A stretch of DNA of 9,313 nt from assembly GCA_964632495.1 (NCBI GenBank), contig CAZWDS010000108.1:1-9313 (forward strand). The letters are read 5' to 3'. Positions within the stretch are counted from its first letter, which is position 1. Each line of letters begins with the position of its first letter. The notes below the pieces were generated by a model, which did no database searches, was not told the DNA's origin, and saw nothing but the letters and a program-made list of their open reading frames with translations. The translations under genes and the position numbers were made by a program. Source of the DNA: CALKXV01 sp964632495. Its GTDB lineage: Bacteria > Pseudomonadota > Alphaproteobacteria > Rhodobacterales > Rhodobacteraceae. Below are positions 1 through 7,043 of this stretch, in pieces.

Positions 1-1052
1 CCGAAGAGATTGCGCCCTTGGTGGGAGCTGACAAGGACGAGGCCCGGACGGCGGCGCTGGTGGCCAAGGCCGATTTGTCCTCTGAGATGGTCTATGAGTT
101 CCCGGAATTGCAGGGGATCATGGGCGAGTATTATGCGCGTGAAGCGTCTTTGTCGGACGAGATCGCAGCGGCGGCGCGGGAGCACTATCAACCCTTGGGG
201 CCTTCGGACGATGTGCCAAGCGCGCCCGTGTCGGTGGCGGTGGCTTTGGCGGATAAGATCGACACATTGACGGGGTTTTGGGCGATTGATGAGAAGCCGA
301 CAGGGTCGAAGGATCCGTTCGCGTTAAGGCGGGCGGCTTTGGGTGTTATTCGGTTGGTTTTGGAGAATGGGGTTCGAGCGAAAATCGAGCCGATTGCTCG
401 TGATGCGCACGAAAGCCTTTACGTACAACTAGTTGGCCGACCGCCAAAGGTGACGGCAACACAGGACGGCGATCGAACGCTCCTTCGCGATGAGAACCAG
501 CCCGATTTCCATCATTATCGGGATGACGATGCGTTCATCCCGTTCATCCACGACCGCCTCAAAGTTTTCCTCCGCGACAAAGGCATTCGTCACGACGTGA
601 TCGACGCTTGCCTCGCGATGCCGAACTCTGACGACCTGACACTGTTGGTGAAGCGGGCCGAGGCGCTTCAGGCGTTCTTGTCGACCGAAGAGGGCGAGAA
701 CCTCACCCAAGGGTTCAAACGCGCGCACAATATTCTGCGCCAAGCCGAGGAAAAGGACGGGGTTGAGTATTCCTATGGGCCCGAGCGCAAGTTAGCGGAA
801 GGGGATGCGGAGACGGCTTTGTTTGATGCCTTGGATGCGGCGGAGGCCCAAATAGCGCCTGCGATGGAGGCCGAGGATTTTGGGGCGGCGATGACGGCGA
901 TGGCGGGGCTGCGTGGCCCGGTGGATGCGTTTTTCGAGGGCGTTCAGGTGAATGCCGACAGCGCGATCCTCAGGCGGAACCGGTTGAACCTGTTGCATCG
1001 GATCAGTGCCACCTGCCTGTCGGTTGCGGATTTGACGAAGGTTGAGGGGTAG
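1..1052 (+). CDS. glyS: Glycyl-tRNA synthetase beta subunit, C-terminal part (5' end outside window)
   Basis: Beta subunit of the tetrameric bacterial glycyl-tRNA synthetase, which with GlyQ charges tRNA-Gly in the cytoplasm; the beta chain carries the tRNA-binding and anticodon regions. The reading frame is open from base 3 (EEIAPLVGAD) with no start, so the gene enters from the left and about 349 residues are visible. Recognisable family stretches are AKADLSSEMVYEFPELQGIM near the visible start, then VALADKIDTLTGFW, then FIHDRLKVFLRDKGIRHDVI and LLVKRAEALQAF, followed by a helical DALR-type anticodon-binding tail with RNRLNLLHRI near the end. A polar linker (about bases 426-536, rich in D, R, Q, H) sits between the core and the C-terminal domain; I judge it a variable insertion. 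The frame ends with TAG. glyQ is not in view. Identification is by recalled family motifs and is firm. Confidence 0.95.
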   Translation, partial: EEIAPLVGADKDEARTAALVAKADLSSEMVYEFPELQGIMGEYYAREASLSDEIAAAAREHYQPLGPSDDVPSAPVSVAVALADKIDTLTGFWAIDEKPTGSKDPFALRRAALGVIRLVLENGVRAKIEPIARDAHESLYVQLVGRPPKVTATQDGDRTLLRDENQPDFHHYRDDDAFIPFIHDRLKVFLRDKGIRHDVIDACLAMPNSDDLTLLVKRAEALQAFLSTEEGENLTQGFKRAHNILRQAEEKDGVEYSYGPERKLAEGDAETALFDALDAAEAQIAPAMEAEDFGAAMTAMAGLRGPVDAFFEGVQVNADSAILRRNRLNLLHRISATCLSVADLTKVEG

Positions 1053-1111
1053 GGGGCGCTGCCCCCCCCACTCGTCCCCAGCGGCTCCCCCGAAGTATTT
1101 TTGGCAAGAGG
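1052..1111 (+). repeat. Intergenic hairpin plus CCCCCGAAGTATTTTTGG element (Rhodobacterales-type dispersed repeat)
   Basis: Directly after the glyS stop (sharing its last G) is a GC hairpin: GGGGGC (1052-1057), loop GCT, GCCCCC (1061-1066), followed by more C and a C-rich spacer. Then come CCCCCGAAGTATTTTTGG and CAAGAGG (1087-1111). From memory, this combination recurs just downstream of genes in many Rhodobacterales genomes; only one copy lies in this window, so its repetitive nature cannot be shown here. It may act as a terminator or mRNA 3'-end element for glyS, since the hairpin abuts the stop and a T-run (1098-1102) follows some 30 bases later. This is not a canonical intrinsic terminator, because the T-run does not follow the stem directly. 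Confidence 0.5.
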
Positions 1112-1151
1112 TAGTGGTTGTTTGGTTGGATGGCAGGTTTGTCGCATAATG

Positions 1152-1169
1152 TGTCAGTCTGCTTTGACA
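1152..1169. promoter_or_regulatory. Inverted repeat TGTCA-N8-TGACA with embedded TTGACA
   Basis: TGTCA (1152-1156) and TGACA (1165-1169) form a short inverted repeat 54-71 bases upstream of the PPDK-like gene. The right arm lies inside TTGACA (1164-1169), a perfect sigma-70 -35 hexamer. No good -10 hexamer stands 16-18 bases further on (ATCCGG at 17), so the promoter is incomplete by this reading. The repeat could be an operator or chance. Confidence 0.25.
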
Positions 1170-1180
1170 GTCCTTGATCG

Positions 1181-1188
1181 TTAACCAT
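1181..1188 (+). promoter_or_regulatory. Possible CtrA half-site TTAACCAT
   Basis: TTAACCAT lies 35 bases before the GTG start of the PPDK-like gene. TTAACCAT is the form of CtrA half-site that I recall from alphaproteobacterial cell-cycle promoters, alongside the full TTAA-N7-TTAA site. There is no second TTAA seven bases away, and an 8-mer can occur by chance, so this is only a candidate. Confidence 0.25.
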
Positions 1189-1207
1189 CCGGCGTTATGC
1201 TGCTGCG

Positions 1208-1213
1208 AAAGGA
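1208..1213 (+). promoter_or_regulatory. Ribosome binding site deciding the GTG start at 1223
   Basis: AAAGGA lies nine bases before GTG 1223. The nearby ATG at 1197 is in a different frame, so this Shine-Dalgarno supports the GTG as the true start of the PPDK-like gene. Confidence 0.7.
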
Positions 1214-1222
1214 ATCGCCGCA

Positions 1223-3772
1223 GTGCAGAAACGCTTTGAAAACGAAGATTTTGTCGTCATTGACGAAAGCACGGTGCTGGCCGCCAATACCCATGGCGGG
1301 CGGGCCAAGTGTTTGCAGCGTTTGTTGCGGTTGAACCTGCCGGTGCCCTTGACCGTGGCTTTGCCGTTTTCCAGCGTGCGCAAGCTGGCCAGTGGCGGCA
1401 TGGTCGATACGGCCGGCGTTCTAGAACATTTCGGGGGTGCGCCTTTGGTGTCAGTGCGCCCGTCTTCGGAGGATCCCGACTGGGGTGGACCGGGGGCTTT
1501 GCTGAACATCGGTATGAATGATGCGCGTCACGGCGAGTTTTCCAATCTTTTGGGGCACGAGGCGGCGGATCAGCTTTATGCGCGGTTCGTTCAGACTTAT
1601 TCCGTGCAGGTGGCGCATCTGGACCCGGATGCCTTTGAGATTGGCGACGAGGCGGATGCGGTGTCTTTGGCGGCCATGTTGGACGCTTACGAGACCGAGA
1701 TGGACGAGCCGTTTCCTCAAGACCCGGCGCGGCAATTGGCCGATGTGCTGAAATCGATGGCGCGGGCTTGGGAGGGCACCTCGGCGCGTCTGTTGCGTCA
1801 GGCACGCGGTGCACCTGCAGAGGCCGGTTTGGGTTTGGTGGTGCAGGCCATGGCGCCGGGGGTTGGGCCGCCGGAGTCTGGCTCGGGCGTTATTCAGTTT
1901 GTGTCTTCGGATCGCGGCGAGCGCCAGATCACGGGGCGGTATTTAAGCCAAAGTCAGGGCCGCGATGCTTTGAAGGATTCCGGGGCGGTTTACCTGACGC
2001 GGGATCCGCGTGGGGTTTCGTTGGAAGAGTTGTGCCCGGAAGCTTTTGATAAGCTTGTCGAATATGGCGCAGTGTGCCGAAGCCGGTTGCGCGAGGAAAT
2101 GCAGATTGAGTTTACGCTGGATGGCGGTGATTTGAGCGTTCTGGATGCGGTGCGCATTCAACGCCGGTCCCATGCGGCGGTGCGCATTGCGGTGGCCTTG
2201 GCCGAAGATGGTGTGATCACGAAAGAAGATGCGATTTTGCGCATCGCACCCGGATTGCTGACGGATTTGATGCACCGTCAGGTGGATCCGGCGGGCACTC
2301 GGGATGTTCTGGCCAGCGGTGTCGCGGCCAGCCCCGGGGCGGCGACCGGAAAGTTGGTGTTTACCTCGGCTGCGGCTCAGGCCGGTGCGGCACGGGGGGA
2401 CTCGGTTATTCTGGTGCGGCGCGAAACCTCGTCCGAGGATATTCGCGGCATGCATGCGGCCCAAGGCGTTTTGACGGCGCGCGGCGGTATGACAAGTCAC
2501 GCGGCGATGGTGGCACGCGGGCTTGGTTTGCCGGGGGTTGTGGGCGCGTCGAAAATCATGCTGAGCCGACGTCAGAAGACCATGACGGCTGAAGATGGCC
2601 GGGTGTTCGCTGAAGGCGATGTTGTCACGATTGACGGCACGACCGGCACACTTTTGGCGGGCGAAATGCCCTTGCTGGAGCCCGAGTTGGATGATGCCTT
2701 TCGCACCTTGCTGACCTGGGCGGACGAGGCCGGCGATATGGAAGTGCGGGCCAATGCGGATACCTATGCCGAAGCCAAGGTGGCTTTGGCGTTTGATGCC
2801 AAGGGCATCGGGCTGTGCCGAACGGAACATATGTTCTTTGAAGAAGACCGTCTGACGCTGATGCGTGAGATGATCTTTGCCGAGGATTCCGAAGGGCGTG
2901 CGGCGTCGTTAGAACGTTTGGTGCCGTTGCAGGTGGCTGATTTCACACAGCTTTTCCGTCTGATGGAGGATCGCCCGGTCTGCATTCGTCTGTTTGATCC
3001 GCCGCTGCATGAGTTTTTGCCGCAAAGCCGCGATGGAGTGCGCGAACTGGCCGATGCGATGAACTTGCCTTTGTCGCGTGTGGTCCACCGGGTTGAGGCG
3101 TTGGAAGAGTTCAATCCCATGTTGGGTATGCGCGGTGTGCGGCTTGGGGTGACGATCCCCGAGATATATGAGGCGCAGGTGGCGGCCATTTTCATGGCGA
3201 CGATCGCGGCCAGCACCGACGGGCGGCGCGTGGTGCCCGAGATTATGATCCCCCTGGTGTCGACGTGCCGGGAGGTGGAATTGGTGCGGGGCCGGATCGA
3301 GGCTGTGGCGGCTGCGGTGCGCACGCAAACGGGTGCTCAGTTCGACTTTAAGCTGGGTGTGATGGTGGAAACGCCAAGGGCGGCTTTGCGCGCCGATGAG
3401 ATTGCCGCGCAGGTGTCGTTCCTGAGTTTCGGCACCAATGATCTGACGCAGATGACCTATGGTTTGTCGCGTGACGATGCGGGGCGGTTCATGGCGGATT
3501 ACGTGCGCCAAGGTGTGTTCCCCGAAGATCCGTTTCACCGGCTGGACGTCGAAGGTGTGGGCGAATTGTTGTCGCTTGGGGCTGAACGCGCGCGCGCGGC
3601 GCAGTCGGATTTGACGCTTTCGATCTGTGGCGAGCATGGTGGCGATCCGGAATCCATCGCCTTTTGTCGCGCCGCCGGGTTCGATTATGTCAGTTGTTCG
3701 CCCTTCAGAGTGCCTGTGGCACGGCTGGCCGCAGCACAATTAGCGGTTGCCGATTCCCGGCCCCCTAAATAG
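1223..3772 (+). CDS. Pyruvate phosphate dikinase-like PEP-utilising protein with degenerate ATP-grasp domain
   Basis: 849 residues, with the PPDK order of domains: ATP-grasp (about 1-320), swivelling phosphohistidine domain (about 360-480, GGMTSHAAMVARG with His426) and a C-terminal PEP/pyruvate TIM barrel (about 500-845). The barrel looks intact: GLCRTEHMFF (Arg533), IRLFDPPLHEFLP (Arg589), VMVETPRA (Glu716), FGTNDLTQMTYGLSRDD (Asn739, Asp740) and ICGEHGGDP (Cys802, the general acid position). The first domain is eroded. The PPDK glycine-lysine motif GGKG reads GGRA (25-28). The SVRSGA-SMPGMMDT stretch reads SVRPSSEDPDWGGPG (77-91). The usual DIEF...LQTR reads QIEF...LDAV (294-310), so by recalled PPDK numbering Lys22, Asp321 and Gln335 equivalents are R, Q and D, while Arg and Glu remain. 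It may therefore exchange phosphate with PEP without normal ATP use; that is inference. The start is GTG with AAAGGA nine bases upstream. The end is an in-frame TAG-TGA double stop. NCBI-style names would be PPDK or 'putative PEP-binding protein'. Confidence 0.88.
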   Translation: MQKRFENEDFVVIDESTVLAANTHGGRAKCLQRLLRLNLPVPLTVALPFSSVRKLASGGMVDTAGVLEHFGGAPLVSVRPSSEDPDWGGPGALLNIGMNDARHGEFSNLLGHEAADQLYARFVQTYSVQVAHLDPDAFEIGDEADAVSLAAMLDAYETEMDEPFPQDPARQLADVLKSMARAWEGTSARLLRQARGAPAEAGLGLVVQAMAPGVGPPESGSGVIQFVSSDRGERQITGRYLSQSQGRDALKDSGAVYLTRDPRGVSLEELCPEAFDKLVEYGAVCRSRLREEMQIEFTLDGGDLSVLDAVRIQRRSHAAVRIAVALAEDGVITKEDAILRIAPGLLTDLMHRQVDPAGTRDVLASGVAASPGAATGKLVFTSAAAQAGAARGDSVILVRRETSSEDIRGMHAAQGVLTARGGMTSHAAMVARGLGLPGVVGASKIMLSRRQKTMTAEDGRVFAEGDVVTIDGTTGTLLAGEMPLLEPELDDAFRTLLTWADEAGDMEVRANADTYAEAKVALAFDAKGIGLCRTEHMFFEEDRLTLMREMIFAEDSEGRAASLERLVPLQVADFTQLFRLMEDRPVCIRLFDPPLHEFLPQSRDGVRELADAMNLPLSRVVHRVEALEEFNPMLGMRGVRLGVTIPEIYEAQVAAIFMATIAASTDGRRVVPEIMIPLVSTCREVELVRGRIEAVAAAVRTQTGAQFDFKLGVMVETPRAALRADEIAAQVSFLSFGTNDLTQMTYGLSRDDAGRFMADYVRQGVFPEDPFHRLDVEGVGELLSLGAERARAAQSDLTLSICGEHGGDPESIAFCRAAGFDYVSCSPFRVPVARLAAAQLAVADSRPPK

Positions 3773-3805
3773 TGATTTCCTGACCGGTGGTAATCTGACA
3801 ATGAT

Positions 3806-3825
3806 TTCGGCGGGTTTCCGCCGAA
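3806..3825 (+). terminator. Hairpin downstream of the PPDK-like gene
   Basis: TTCGGCGG (3806-3813) and CCGCCGAA (3818-3825) form a perfect 8-bp stem with a GTTT loop, 34 bases after the stop codon. The following bases are TTACC rather than a T-run, so it is a weak intrinsic terminator or a 3'-end stabilising stem. Confidence 0.5.
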
Positions 3826-3847
3826 TTACCCCCAGTTCGTGTCTAGT

Positions 3848-3879
3848 TTGTACAAGTTGTCACGCTTTATTTTTAAGCG
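3848..3879 (+). promoter_or_regulatory. AT-rich stretch upstream of the cell-wall hydrolase, possible promoter
   Basis: This is the most AT-rich stretch in the window. It holds the palindrome TTGTACAA (3848-3855) and a small stem CGCTT/AAGCG (3863-3867, 3875-3879) around TATTTTT. TTGTAC (3848) with TTTTAA (3871) gives a -35/-10 pair spaced 17 bases, but the -10 match is poor. It is the likely promoter region of the hydrolase gene; exact elements are uncertain. Confidence 0.3.
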
Positions 3880-3952
3880 CTCAGTCGTTATCCGAGTGAT
3901 CACAAACACAACGGCGCACCCATAGTTGTACCGCGCCGGAATGGGGGAATGG

Positions 3953-4624
3953 ATGACGAAAGCTGCGTTTTTTGCGCTTATTCTGGCGGCTTGCTTGTCG
4001 TTGGGACAGACTGCCGAAGCGGATGTCACTTTGGGCTCGTCGGGTAATCCGACGGTTGAGTTGGACAGCCGGATGACCAATTTGTTCAAAGCTGAGAAAA
4101 GCTCGGTCAAAGCGGTCCATTCGCGGGGGCTGACGAAACTTGTCGTGGCTCCGAATGCGGAAGAGGCGGGGCTTTATTCCCGTGACACTTTGAACGCGAT
4201 GCCAACGGCAACGGGTGGCAAGCAATGGGCCTGCCTGAAAGAAGCGCTGTATTTCGAAGCCCGAGGTGAAACGGTGCGCGGCATGTTCGGTGTGTCCGAA
4301 GTGATCCTGAACCGGGTGGACGATCCACGCTATCCCGACACGGTGTGCGGTGTCGTCAATCAGGGCACCGGGGCCAAGTTTCGCTGCCAGTTTACCTATA
4401 CCTGCGATGGTCGGCCCGAGAATATGAATGACGATAAGGCGAAGGCGCTTGTGGGCAAAGTGGCGCGGCTGATGCTGGATGGCACATCGCGCGGTTTGAC
4501 CAAAGGGGCGACGCATTATCACACCAAGTCGGTCAATCCGAAGTGGGCGAAAGTGTTCCCTCGGACAACGACGATTGGGTATCATCATTTCTACCGCGAA
4601 GGGTCGCGTCTGGCGTCGCGCTAG
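3953..4624 (+). CDS. Exported cell-wall hydrolase, SleB / Hydrolase_2 family
   Basis: 223 residues from ATG 3953. An N-terminal export signal (MTKAAFFALILAACLSLGQTAEA, then D) ends in a good A-x-A signal peptidase site at residues 21-23. An unstructured stretch follows, then a SleB-type peptidoglycan hydrolase domain (about 90-215): ALYFEARGE (98-106, with Glu102, the likely catalytic acid), a VSEVILNRVDD stretch, CGVVNQG, the CQFTYTCDG cysteine pair (145, 151) and GATHYHTKSVNPKW (185-198). Proteins of this family cut peptidoglycan as lytic transglycosylases or amidases in spore cortex or cell-wall turnover; no sporulation role is expected here. GGGGGAA lies just before ATG 3953, spaced a little short. 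ATG 3941 in the same frame is an alternative that adds MGEW. LAAC (11-14) resembles a lipobox, so a lipoprotein is possible with the longer start. glmM follows 78 bases later, another envelope gene. Family assignment is confident; substrate bond is not. Confidence 0.88.
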   Translation: MTKAAFFALILAACLSLGQTAEADVTLGSSGNPTVELDSRMTNLFKAEKSSVKAVHSRGLTKLVVAPNAEEAGLYSRDTLNAMPTATGGKQWACLKEALYFEARGETVRGMFGVSEVILNRVDDPRYPDTVCGVVNQGTGAKFRCQFTYTCDGRPENMNDDKAKALVGKVARLMLDGTSRGLTKGATHYHTKSVNPKWAKVFPRTTTIGYHHFYREGSRLASR

Positions 4625-4641
4625 GGTCTGTGAAAACCAGT

Positions 4642-4670
4642 CTTCGCGCGGCGTAACTTGCGTGTTATAG
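4642..4670 (+). promoter_or_regulatory. Weak promoter candidate before glmM
   Basis: TTATAG (4665-4670) is a fair -10 hexamer, 32 bases before the glmM ATG. A 17-base spacer places CTTCGC at the -35 position, which is a poor match. glmM may also be read through from the hydrolase gene, since no terminator stands between them. Confidence 0.2.
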
Positions 4671-4702
4671 CCGCTGCAAAAGAACAAGGCAGGTCGGGTA
4701 GA

Positions 4703-6046
4703 ATGGCACGTAAACTCTTTGGAACAGACGGCGTACGTGGGCGCGCCAACGCGCATCCCATGACCGCCGAGACGGTTTTGCGTCTTGGTGCGGCGGCGGG
4801 GCGCTATTTTCGCCGTGACGGGTCAGTTGCGCACCGGGTGGTGATCGGCAAGGACACGCGGTTGTCGGGCTATATGTTCGAAAACGCGCTGACGGCCGGG
4901 TTCACTTCGACGGGCATGAACGTGCTGTTGCTTGGCCCCGTGCCGACGCCTGCGGTTGGTTTGCTGGTGTCTTCGATGCGCGCGGATGTGGGCGTGATGA
5001 TCTCGGCCAGCCATAACCCCCACGAAGACAACGGCATCAAGTTCTTTGGCCCCGACGGGTTCAAGCTGTCGGACGAGGCGGAGGCTGAAATCGAAGCGAT
5101 GATGGAGGCCGACATTGCGCCTGCATCGGCAGGTAAGATTGGCCGGGCCAAGCGGATCGACGATGGATTGTTCCGGTATGTCGAACGTGTGAAATCGACC
5201 TTCCCCACGGATTTGACGCTGGAAGGTTTGAAGGTGGTTGTGGACTGTGCCCATGGGGCAGCCTACCGCGCGGCCCCGCAGGTGTTGTGGGAACTGGGGG
5301 CCGAGGTTATTCCCCTTGGCGTCGCGCCCAATGGGACGAACATCAACGATGGTTGTGGATCGACCGACACGGCGGCAGCCGCGGAAAGCGTTGTGGCCCA
5401 TGGGGCGGATTTGGCGATCTGTCTGGACGGCGATGCCGACCGGGTGATGATCATCGACGAAGCGGGTCAGGTGGCCGACGGCGATCAGATCATGGGGTTG
5501 TTCGCGGCCAGATGGGCCGAGGAAGGCCGTCTGAAGGGCAATGCATTGGTCGCAACGGTCATGTCCAACCTTGGATTGGAACGGTACTTGGCGGGCAAGG
5601 GCATCGGCTTGAAACGCACGGGCGTCGGTGACCGCTATGTGGTGGAAGAGATGCGGTCCGGCGGATTCAATCTGGGCGGCGAGCAATCCGGGCATATCGT
5701 CATGACGGATTATGCGACCACCGGCGATGGCTTGTTGGCGGGTTTGCAGTTTCTGGCCGAGATGAAGCGCACCGGCAAGCCGGCCAGCGCGTTGCGTCAG
5801 GCGTTTGATCCGGTGCCGCAGTTGTTGAAGAATGTGCGCTATGCCGCCGAAGCTCAGCCGTTGGAGGCGGCAAATGTTAAGGCCGCGATTGCCGATGCCG
5901 AAGCTCAGTTGGTGGGCAAAGGTCGTTTGCTGATCCGCAAGTCCGGGACCGAACCGTTGATCCGCGTGATGGCAGAGTGCGAAGACCCGGTCTTGTTGGA
6001 ACAGGTCGTAGACGGCATCGTGGCCGAGGTGGAAGCCGCCGTTTAG
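4703..6046 (+). CDS. glmM: Phosphoglucosamine mutase
   Basis: 447 residues, the normal length. GlmM interconverts glucosamine-6-phosphate and glucosamine-1-phosphate in the cytoplasm, feeding GlmU and thus UDP-GlcNAc for peptidoglycan and lipopolysaccharide. The classic N-terminus MARKLFGTDGVRG fixes the start at ATG 4703 rather than an in-frame TTG 45 bases earlier. Domain 1 carries the phosphoserine loop ISASHNP (100-106), with Ser103 as the residue that is phosphorylated. The metal-binding loop is DGDADR (242-247, Asp242/244/246). The sugar-binding loop is GGEQSGH (325-331). The C-terminal phosphate-binding loop is RKSGTEPLIRVM (412-423). All key residues are present, so it should be active and is probably essential. 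The Shine-Dalgarno is modest (CGGGTAGA directly upstream). Its stop codon overlaps that of the convergent transporter gene. Confidence 0.97.
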   Translation: MARKLFGTDGVRGRANAHPMTAETVLRLGAAAGRYFRRDGSVAHRVVIGKDTRLSGYMFENALTAGFTSTGMNVLLLGPVPTPAVGLLVSSMRADVGVMISASHNPHEDNGIKFFGPDGFKLSDEAEAEIEAMMEADIAPASAGKIGRAKRIDDGLFRYVERVKSTFPTDLTLEGLKVVVDCAHGAAYRAAPQVLWELGAEVIPLGVAPNGTNINDGCGSTDTAAAAESVVAHGADLAICLDGDADRVMIIDEAGQVADGDQIMGLFAARWAEEGRLKGNALVATVMSNLGLERYLAGKGIGLKRTGVGDRYVVEEMRSGGFNLGGEQSGHIVMTDYATTGDGLLAGLQFLAEMKRTGKPASALRQAFDPVPQLLKNVRYAAEAQPLEAANVKAAIADAEAQLVGKGRLLIRKSGTEPLIRVMAECEDPVLLEQVVDGIVAEVEAAV

Positions 6047-6053
6047 GCGGTTT
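6033..6053. terminator. Bidirectional hairpin at the convergent glmM/transporter ends
   Basis: AAGCCGCC (6033-6040), a GTTTA loop and GGCGGTTT (6046-6053) form an 8-pair stem with one G-U pair. The stop codons of both convergent genes (TAG of glmM, TAA of the transporter) fall in and beside the loop. Tails on both strands are short, so termination strength is uncertain, but position and symmetry fit a shared terminator. Confidence 0.5.
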
Positions 6054-6966
6054 GGCCCTTGCCAAACAAGCGTTTCAATGCGCCCCATTGGGACAAGGCC
6101 ACGCCAGCCAAAATCAGAATCATCGCGACCAAAAGGGACCAGCGAAACGGCTCGCCCAGAAAAATCACGCCAAGGACCACGGACCAAAGCGGCACCTGAT
6201 AGTTGGTCAAGGACATGAACGTCGGCCCCGCCGAGCGGATCACCAGCACGCGTAAAAGGCTGGCGGCGGCTGTGGGGATCGCGCCGAGGATGGCGATCAC
6301 GATCCAGCCGCGTGTGGTGGGCATAGGCGGTGCGCCTTCGACTACATAAGCGGCCACGACGGCGATCAACGCGCCGATCAGCAACGTCACAGCCGTCAGC
6401 CCCACAGCATCAACGGCAGGCAGGCGGCGCATGGTGACCGACGATAGTGCATAGCAAGCGGCAGCCGCCAGACAGGCAAAGCGGCCCCAAAGCTCGCCCT
6501 CGGTGCCAGACGCACTGAAGGCTTGGGGGCCGATCAGAACGACGACGCCTAAAAAGCCGATGCAGAACCCAAGCGTTTTGCGCGCGTTCATCCGTTCATC
6601 GCTCAGCAGTACATGCGCCAAAGGCAGCACCATCAGCGCGCCCGAGGCCATGGACACGCCCGCGAAACCCGCGGTTACAAAATTCTGACCCCAAGAGATC
6701 AACATAAAGGGCAGGGCGGTGGACAAAGCCCCGATCATCCAGATGTTGCTCCAACTGCCTTTGGGGGGTGCGGTTTCGAACAGGCGTCCGCCCATGGCGG
6801 CCCAAATGGCGGTGGTGACAAGGGCGGCAAAGATGACCCGTCCGGCGGCCAACCAGAAGGGGGTGAATTCCTGCAAAGCAATTTCGATCACCGGGAACGT
6901 CCCGCCCCAGACAAGACCGAGAGCGGCGATCATCAGCCAGTTTTTGGTGGTGATGTCAGGTGCCAT
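6043..6966 (-). CDS. DMT-superfamily transporter, EamA type
   Basis: 307 residues from the minus-strand ATG at 6966, chosen because AAAGGA stands six bases before it and the hydrophobic core begins just after MAPDITTKNW. The open frame extends 32 residues further upstream, but that part is not transporter-like. The protein is almost all membrane: about ten predicted helices (roughly 10-29, 37-57, 74-92, 98-122, 129-147, 160-178, 187-209, 220-242, 255-271, 275-294), arranged as two EamA repeats (about 10-146 and 160-292). GLVWGGTFPVIEIAL near the N-terminus and GEPF (271-274) before the last helix are typical. EamA proteins export or import small metabolites such as amino acids or nucleosides; the substrate cannot be read from sequence. 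The gene is divergent from the ArsR regulator and shares with it a region containing two operator-like palindromes, so it may belong to the same regulon. Tail-to-tail overlap with glmM is 4 bases. Confidence 0.9.
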   Translation of the reverse strand: MAPDITTKNWLMIAALGLVWGGTFPVIEIALQEFTPFWLAAGRVIFAALVTTAIWAAMGGRLFETAPPKGSWSNIWMIGALSTALPFMLISWGQNFVTAGFAGVSMASGALMVLPLAHVLLSDERMNARKTLGFCIGFLGVVVLIGPQAFSASGTEGELWGRFACLAAAACYALSSVTMRRLPAVDAVGLTAVTLLIGALIAVVAAYVVEGAPPMPTTRGWIVIAILGAIPTAAASLLRVLVIRSAGPTFMSLTNYQVPLWSVVLGVIFLGEPFRWSLLVAMILILAGVALSQWGALKRLFGKGQTA

Positions 6967-6972
6967 GAGGCG

Positions 6973-6978
6973 TCCTTT
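6973..6978 (-). promoter_or_regulatory. Ribosome binding site of the EamA transporter
   Basis: On the minus strand AAAGGA lies six bases before ATG 6966. It decides this start over the further upstream in-frame starts, which lack such a site. Confidence 0.7.
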
Positions 6979-6999
6979 GAGAGTGACGGCTGTTTGGTG

Positions 7000-7029
7000 A
7001 TATGTTGCGCCGGACACCCGGTAACACAA
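7000..7029 (-). promoter_or_regulatory. Candidate promoter of the EamA transporter
   Basis: On the minus strand TTGTGT (7029-7024), an 18-base spacer and ACATAT (7005-7000) resemble -35 and -10 boxes, giving a leader of about 27 bases. The ArsR operator palindromes lie upstream of this promoter, so any effect on the transporter would be from upstream or by looping. Confidence 0.3.
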
Positions 7030-7043
7030 GGCCAAAGCTTGGG

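Noticed and set aside
1943..3739. Minus-strand open frames (295, 186 and 276 codons) opposite the PPDK-like gene
   Set aside because: These are shadow frames of a GC-rich gene; the translations look like scrambled basic sequence without recognisable motifs.
4823..6187. Long minus-strand open frame (454 codons) opposite glmM
   Set aside because: It is antisense to a certain gene, rich in H, R, Q and G as expected from the reverse of GC-biased codons, and shows no domain motif.
7011..7022. CCGG-ACAC-CCGG inverted repeat between exporter and regulator
   Set aside because: Four-base arms of C and G are common by chance at this GC content, and no second copy is present.
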